A stretch of DNA of 64,000 nucleotides from Balaenoptera acutorostrata (taxonomy: Eukaryota; Chordata; Mammalia; Artiodactyla; Balaenopteridae): positions 82,299,254 through 82,363,253 of the forward strand of contig NC_080068.1 of assembly GCF_949987535.1 (NCBI RefSeq), written 5' to 3'. The first letter of the stretch is position 1. Every line of letters begins with the position of its first letter. Both the position numbers and the translations under genes were made by a program. The notes under the pieces were generated by a model. It worked only from the letters and a program-made list of their open reading frames with translations. It was not told the origin of the DNA and made no database searches. Shown piece by piece: positions 58,963 through 64,000 of this stretch.

Positions 58963-58994
<32 letters not shown>

Positions 58995-60340
58995 GAGAAG
59001 GGGAATTTAGAGCCAGGATCCAGAGATCCAAAAGATCTTCTGGAGGGTCAGAAACAGAGAGGTGCATAAAAAGGTGGAGAAGGGGAATTTATGCTGGATG
59101 TGGTGTTTAATTTCTGTTCCAAATCTAATTTTTGTCCTTTCGTCTTGTGAAGGGAATCCCTAAGGCTAGGCATTATAATTTTTGTATCCTCTTCCCAGAG
59201 ATACCAATAAGACAATAGTTCAGGATGAGAGCTGTGTAAAAAATTTTTCAAATACAGAAGTTTTTCCAATGCAACCTATCCATCAGTTGGCCATTGATGA
59301 GTGGGATCTCTATTTATATATTTATTCCAATAGCGATTTAATCCAATAAGCCTTTTTTATGGAAAGACCTGGAGGTAAATTCCCAGGCTTAGAATAAATC
59401 TTTACTATAGACACAAGCAGAGTCTTTGAAGTGGGTACAGAAGATGCAACCCCCATGATCCAAGAGTTCATTTCCAGAGTTAGCAAAGTAAGAAAGCAGA
59501 GACTTTTGCCATTATGGGCAGTAAGAATGGCGTAGCAGAACCCATGTCTTCATGTTCTCATAGGAATATGAGAGTCCCCCAGTTATAGACCCAATAATCT
59601 GTGACACCAGGCAGGTGCTACTACAATGGGACTTTTCCAGCACTAGCCAGACAATGAAGGTTGAGATGACAAAGGTTCCTTCTGACAAATATCCCTGAAA
59701 GCTGACATGACCAGACAAACAGCATGCTGCTTGTGATGGTGTCTCAGAATCTCAGTCTATTCAACTGTCCATCAGATACACGGCAGTACATGAACCTTCC
59801 AGGTGGTGAAGGCCAGAGGGAAGACCATTTGTCCTAAAGCCAAGCTCTCGGGATGTAGAGCAAGACAAAGGGAAAGCTTCATCCAGTTTTTATACAGAGG
59901 ACCCACAGCAAACTTTGTCTAAACAGATGTCAGTCTGGTGAGAACCGTGAACTTGCCAGTCTGTGAGCCGGCTTGAACAGCAGACCTATGCCTGCCTTTT
60001 ACACTATAGTTTTCCTCCTTATGACAAATGACACAAAACACAGAGACAAAAGAAAACAATGACCATCTCTGGGAGGAATGAGATCCATAGAAAACAAGAG
60101 TAGTCATAACAAATCTTTATTAGAGTTGCTATACCCAAGGCATGAGTTCACCCAAATATTTTCTCCTGTCAATCTAAATTTCGAAAAAGAAAAGACTTTC
60201 CCTACTCTGTTTCCACCGGATCCTGCAGGCAGAGATCCAAGAGATGGATGTGATAAGAATTCTTACCTTCTGCCAGCTCTTGTCAGAGGTCCCTGGATCT
60301 CTCCCCTGTGGTAGCCCCAGAGCAGCAGTGTCCAGCCAGT
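58925..60340 (-). pseudogene. Decayed gag of the endogenous retrovirus
   Basis: The nucleocapsid end is marked by GHWKNNYPAVKGKE (58920-58965), the second half of a CCHC zinc knuckle in which the last Cys reads Tyr. The first half, with its CxxC, is displaced by a 29-base poly(T) tract (58966-58994). Upstream minus-strand fragments (59048-59269, 59512-59718) are gag-like by position only. The start is not defined; the leader and primer site lie near 60345-60367. Confidence 0.55.
58966..58994. repeat. 29-base poly(T) tract inside gag
   Basis: An uninterrupted T-run on the plus strand, next to the nucleocapsid motif. It has no recognisable retroposon body on either side, so it looks like a tract expansion or the tail of a very short insertion. 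Confidence 0.9.
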
Positions 60341-60344
60341 GAAG

Positions 60345-60364
60345 TGTCCCACATTGGGCATCAA
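60345..60364 (-). other. Possible primer-binding site of the endogenous retrovirus
   Basis: Just inside the 5' LTR the minus strand reads 'tgatgcccaatgtgggac', close to the lysine-tRNA-type primer site of retroviruses (usual start TGGCGCCCAACGTGGGGC). Three or more mismatches, so the tRNA assignment is tentative. Confidence 0.4.
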
Positions 60365-60367
60365 AAG

Positions 60368-60826
60368 TATAGTAAAGAGGCAATTTTTTCCTTCATCCCT
60401 TCTAAGTTCTTTGGCTGGACTAATAATTAAATTGACATAAGACATATTAACTGGAAAAAAATAATTTGGTACATATGGGAGCTCATAAAAATATGAGACT
60501 CAAAAAAGTGACCAAAGCAGGCAGTTTTCATACATTTTAAACAAAGAAATAGTATTTGTGAAGAATAGACAAGGGGGTTTGGGTGTGAGTGGCTAATCAC
60601 TGAAAAAAGTAACAACATTGTGAATTCCCTATCTCTGGTAATAAGGATGCCTTCTACCCTCCAGGTGCAGGGAGGGTACATTTCATATGGAAATTTATTA
60701 TTTTGGGGGAACAAAGGAGGGTCAGAGTGTCCTTCTTGTGCCAGCTGTTTCTTAAGTAATTTTAATTCAAAATAATCAATATGCCAAAGTGGCATATTTG
60801 GGAATGGCCTGCCCTGAACCCCTTCA
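60368..60826 (-). repeat. 5' LTR of the endogenous retrovirus
   Basis: Pair of 46359-46850. The outer boundary on the plus strand is 'ccccttca' at 60826. Differs from its partner by many substitutions and several short indels. Confidence 0.85.
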
Positions 60827-63800
60827 ATTCCTTCTAAATATCCCTTATCATATTTTCAGGTAAATATATCTCCATTTTTATCTTGCTCTTTTGTCTTTAA
60901 TTATGTGATATTTTGTCTGTTTTAAAATTTCTTTCCTAAACTCACCTGATCTTTTACATGTTTCTGCTTTTGTCTATTTTTTTTCTGAGTTTCTGAATTT
61001 CTGATTAGAGTTATTCCTTTATATATGCAAGTGCTTGCTTCAAATTTTTTTCAAATGTGAATACTATACTACATTTTTTCTCTGCTCACGTTTTGTTTCT
61101 GTGAGTGTTTTTGTGTATTTCAATGTTTTGATTCGTATTTTCTATGACAGCTTTGTATGAAATATTGCCTGCCTTTTTTGGCTTATTTTAAACTTTTCAC
61201 ATTCTCATCTAGCAGTAACAGTATTTCTGTTTATTTATGGTGAGAGATTTTTATAGTTCACACAGTCATGTAGTTCATAAGTAGCCTATTTGGGAAGACA
61301 ATGTAGTGGGATATTAGTAGGTTGAGACCTTGTTTTGGGAGAAGATATGATTCTGCTTTTGAGATAGCTCCTTTTTCTTTCCTTGTAATACCCTGATTTC
61401 CCCCATGTGTCTTCTTTCCTTCAACAAGTCTCCAATAAACATGCCTTCTCCATTCCCACCAGCAAATAGTATCTTCAGGAGACTCTTACTCTTGTCATGC
61501 AAATATTCACAACCCTTCTTTCAATTCCTTAGAAGCCCTGTTCTGACTCACTATGTTGCAGCCATGTTTTGAGCATTTCCACTACATCAGGCAGGCACTT
61601 CTCTTTTTTGGAGGGGGTGGTGATTTTATGTGTTTTCTGCCACCACTGGCCTTTGGTAGTTCCCTCTTTTCCCTGCTGTTTCTACCTGGCTCTGCTTAGG
61701 TATTGAGTCTGGAGATGGCTCTGCAAGATTTGAATGTTTATTTCTTGACTTACATATACACTTAAGTTTGTAGTATTCTCCATCCCCAAGTTATTTTTGA
61801 GAATAGTGTGATTTGCTCTTGGATCTTCCATCTGTATGGTTTTGGGGAAATGTGTGAAGAGATTCGGATTTAGGCAGCCTCCATACCTCCTTGGGAGCCC
61901 TGAAGCCCGTATAGTTTTTAAGCATGAGTCTTTATTGACTGGTGCCTCATTGAGAGGCTCTTATACTCTCCTGTATATTTTTCAGCTCTGGCTGTGCTTG
62001 TGTTTTACACAGGCTGTCTATCTCTTTGAGCATTCTGTGGTTGCTTCCTCTCTGTAGCCTTGGTGTTCTTCCATTTACTGTTACCGGGGCGGAGATTTTA
62101 AGCACTTTTTATTGGAACACAAAACATGACAAGCTACCTGCACAATGTCAGTTCATTTCTGCACACAACATCAAACAATGTAATAAAAGCTCCCTTTCCC
62201 CAAACTGCTTGTGTGAATAAGAATAAGGGAACCCATCCTTCCGGATGACTCTTCTCTGAGCCAGAAGACTCAGCTTTGCATGTGAAGCTGCAGTGGACTT
62301 CAGACTATTTTTATCCTCTCAGCTTTGGCAGAGCCCATCCTGCAAAACCTTACATAGCAGTTCCCTGTGTCTACTCCCCATGGAACCACAGGAACCAGAA
62401 TCATCTTTTGACATGCAATATACCTTTATTTAATAATAAAACTGTCACTTCCATAAGCAGTTGGCAAGGAAAAAGAGCACAAGTTGAAAGATAGAAAGTA
62501 CAGCAGTAAAGCTGGACTTACTAATAATGCTGAGGATGGGCAAAGTCAGATTAGATATCAGAATGAAGGGCTCTGAGATTTGCTTCTAATGGATGGGATG
62601 TGATAGAAACACATATTTGAGAGGAAGCTCTCTATCTTTCTCTAAGCTTTGGGCTGCTGTAAAATATCATGACTTTGGGAAAGAAGTTACATTTTGTACT
62701 GTCTGGGTACTTAAAAGTGTAGAACAGAAGCGAGAGTTGGCTCCCACAATCATTAATTGACAGAATGATTTAATATTAAGTGACTATTTCAGCAATAATT
62801 TTCAAAACTTGCAGAAGAAAATGCTCTGGAAAATGTGGCTAAGGGCTGAATCCCTGTGAAAGCACTGTTTCAGTAAGTGACACTAATTGCAAAGTAATGG
62901 CCATAGACTTTGCAATCAGACTATTCTGATCAATGTTTTATTATTTTTTAATTTACCACCTTATAAATCCAGTTGGCCTGCCAGAACTCCTTCTTGAATT
63001 CTTTTGGAAATGAGCCTGGACATTTTTAGCTGGTTTCTGCTTGATACATGCCAAACATGGGTTCTTAATTTAAACTCTTATTATGGCAGTACCAGCTACC
63101 CTTCCTAAAATCTTAAAGATCTATCAAGATATCTTCCGAATCTTGGTTTCCAGTGAGTCTTAACTAAGCTGTAAAAATATGATTTCTCTTGACACTTGGG
63201 ATGTCACATTTCCAGGGTAAAAGTAGCTCTTTTTCAATATCTTTCCATTTCTATCCTTTTCAGATATTTAAAGAATAAAGTGTTGCTCAACATAAGTTAT
63301 GTATTGGGAAAATATTTTTGTCATTAATGCTAATGGTTAAAAATTGAAATGTTGTCTTTGACAAAGTTTATATTGCTAGTGTTACATTTCATTTTATTTA
63401 TTCTGAGCACAAACAAGCATCTCCTTTAATGCATGCTTGACTGTGATGTTTGATTCGGGGACAAGGTAGTCCCTGGAGAATTCTGGAGCTAATTCTGGCA
63501 AAGCAAGGCCTATGGAGCTAAGTTCAAAAAAAGAGTACAGCTGAGTGTCTTGATTTTGTCTCTTAATAGTAGCTCATTATTTTTCCATTTATTAATATTC
63601 ATGGAATTTCAATAAATATTTTTTCTTATGTTTCCTAAGTCTTTCAGTGTCACTTTTCCAAAGATTTTGTTTGCAACTTGTCCTTGTGCCCTTGCAAATT
63701 ACTGTGAAAAAGAAAAAGAAAAAGAAAAAAAGCCATCAATGCAGCTGTCAAATGTATGTAAAGTGCCCCTTATTACAAATGATTTCCAAAGGTCTTTGAC

Positions 63801-64000
63801 TCATGTGCAAGGTGTAGTGGAAAGAGCATGGCACTTCCAATGGGGCAGAAATAGATTCCATAGAATCTACAGTCACTTTCCAATCTACGTAGTCACTTTC
63901 TAAAACATAAAGTAGAACTTTCAATGCCTCCTCTTTGTCTCAAGCATTTTAATTTCTCTGTTTAAAAGAATCTTTATTGTTATTATTATTATTATCATGT
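60827..64000. other. Anonymous AT-rich DNA to the window end
   Basis: No host exon or RNA gene recognised. Frames at 61836-62057, 62276-62494 and 63628-63903 lack known domains. An (AAAAAG)n-type run lies at 63706-63731 and an (ATT)n run ends the window. Scattered L1-like or MIR-like words are too weak to call. Confidence 0.5.

Larger units (their letters stand above)
46359..60826 (-). mobile_element. Complete but defective class I endogenous retrovirus, minus strand, split by an L1
   Basis: Two LTRs (60368-60826 is the 5' one, 46359-46850 the 3' one) bracket recognisable gag, pro, RT, RNase H, integrase and env remnants in the correct order on the minus strand. Subtracting the L1 and its carried DNA (49363-55574) leaves about 8.25 kb, normal for a gammaretrovirus-like element. 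Every gene has stops and frameshifts, and the LTRs differ at very roughly one base in five by eye, so the insertion is old. The RT and integrase motifs and a CX6CC-type env TM point to class I (ERV1). Flanking target duplications were not confirmed. Confidence 0.85.

Noticed and set aside
46359..60826. Possibility that the retrovirus still encodes a usable protein
   Set aside because: Every gene has stops and frameshifts. The longest open segments are 115 codons or fewer and cover only parts of domains.
1..64000. CRISPR arrays, bacterial operons, riboswitches or integron features
   Set aside because: No regularly spaced direct repeats or prokaryotic gene structure. The content is plainly mammalian nuclear repeat DNA.

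Overview
The window looks like non-coding nuclear DNA from a cetacean (whale or dolphin). The main reason is six tRNA-derived SINEs that start with the cetacean CHR-type head (consensus-like gggacttccctggtggtg), three per strand counting partial ones (two plus, four minus). All six are bounded by direct repeats or clear candidates for them. The L1 3' ends are of the laurasiatherian/cetartiodactyl type, and I saw no BovB or Bov-tA, which a ruminant would have. Base composition is AT-rich throughout. I found no exon of a functioning host gene that I can defend, so the sequence is intergenic or deep-intronic.

Layout. 1-16.7 kb: old mammalian repeats (MIR, two long L2 copies, an MLT2-type ERVL LTR, LTR-like blocks) with two CHR SINEs. 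16.7-19.8 kb: a nested cluster. A 5'-truncated L1 on the minus strand was later hit by a 595-bp hAT-like DNA transposon with perfect 8-bp target duplications, and by a truncated processed copy of a ubiquitin-conjugating enzyme E2 Q gene (UBE2Q1/UBE2Q2 type). 19.8-25.5 kb: mostly anonymous AT-rich DNA. 25.5-45.5 kb: two old minus-strand L1M blocks, an old plus-strand L1, MLT1- and MLT2-type LTRs, two ERV-type solo LTRs, three CHR SINEs and microsatellites. 46.36-60.83 kb: a complete but dead class I (gammaretrovirus-like) endogenous retrovirus on the minus strand, with two LTRs and recognisable gag, pro, RT, RNase H, integrase and env remnants. A full-length (about 5.9 kb) plus-strand L1 inserted into its integrase/RNase H junction. 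60.83-64 kb: anonymous AT-rich DNA.

The best observation is in that last composite. The L1 carries about 255 bp of non-ERV DNA after its poly(A), then a second A-tract, then the copy of the 13-bp target duplication. That is the signature of a 3' transduction, and the carried DNA starts with an MLT2-type LTR fragment from the presumed source locus. I did not find a new host or defence system. The open reading frames of any length belong to L1 ORF2, to the dead retrovirus, or occur by chance. All family names come from recognition by eye; no database search was run.
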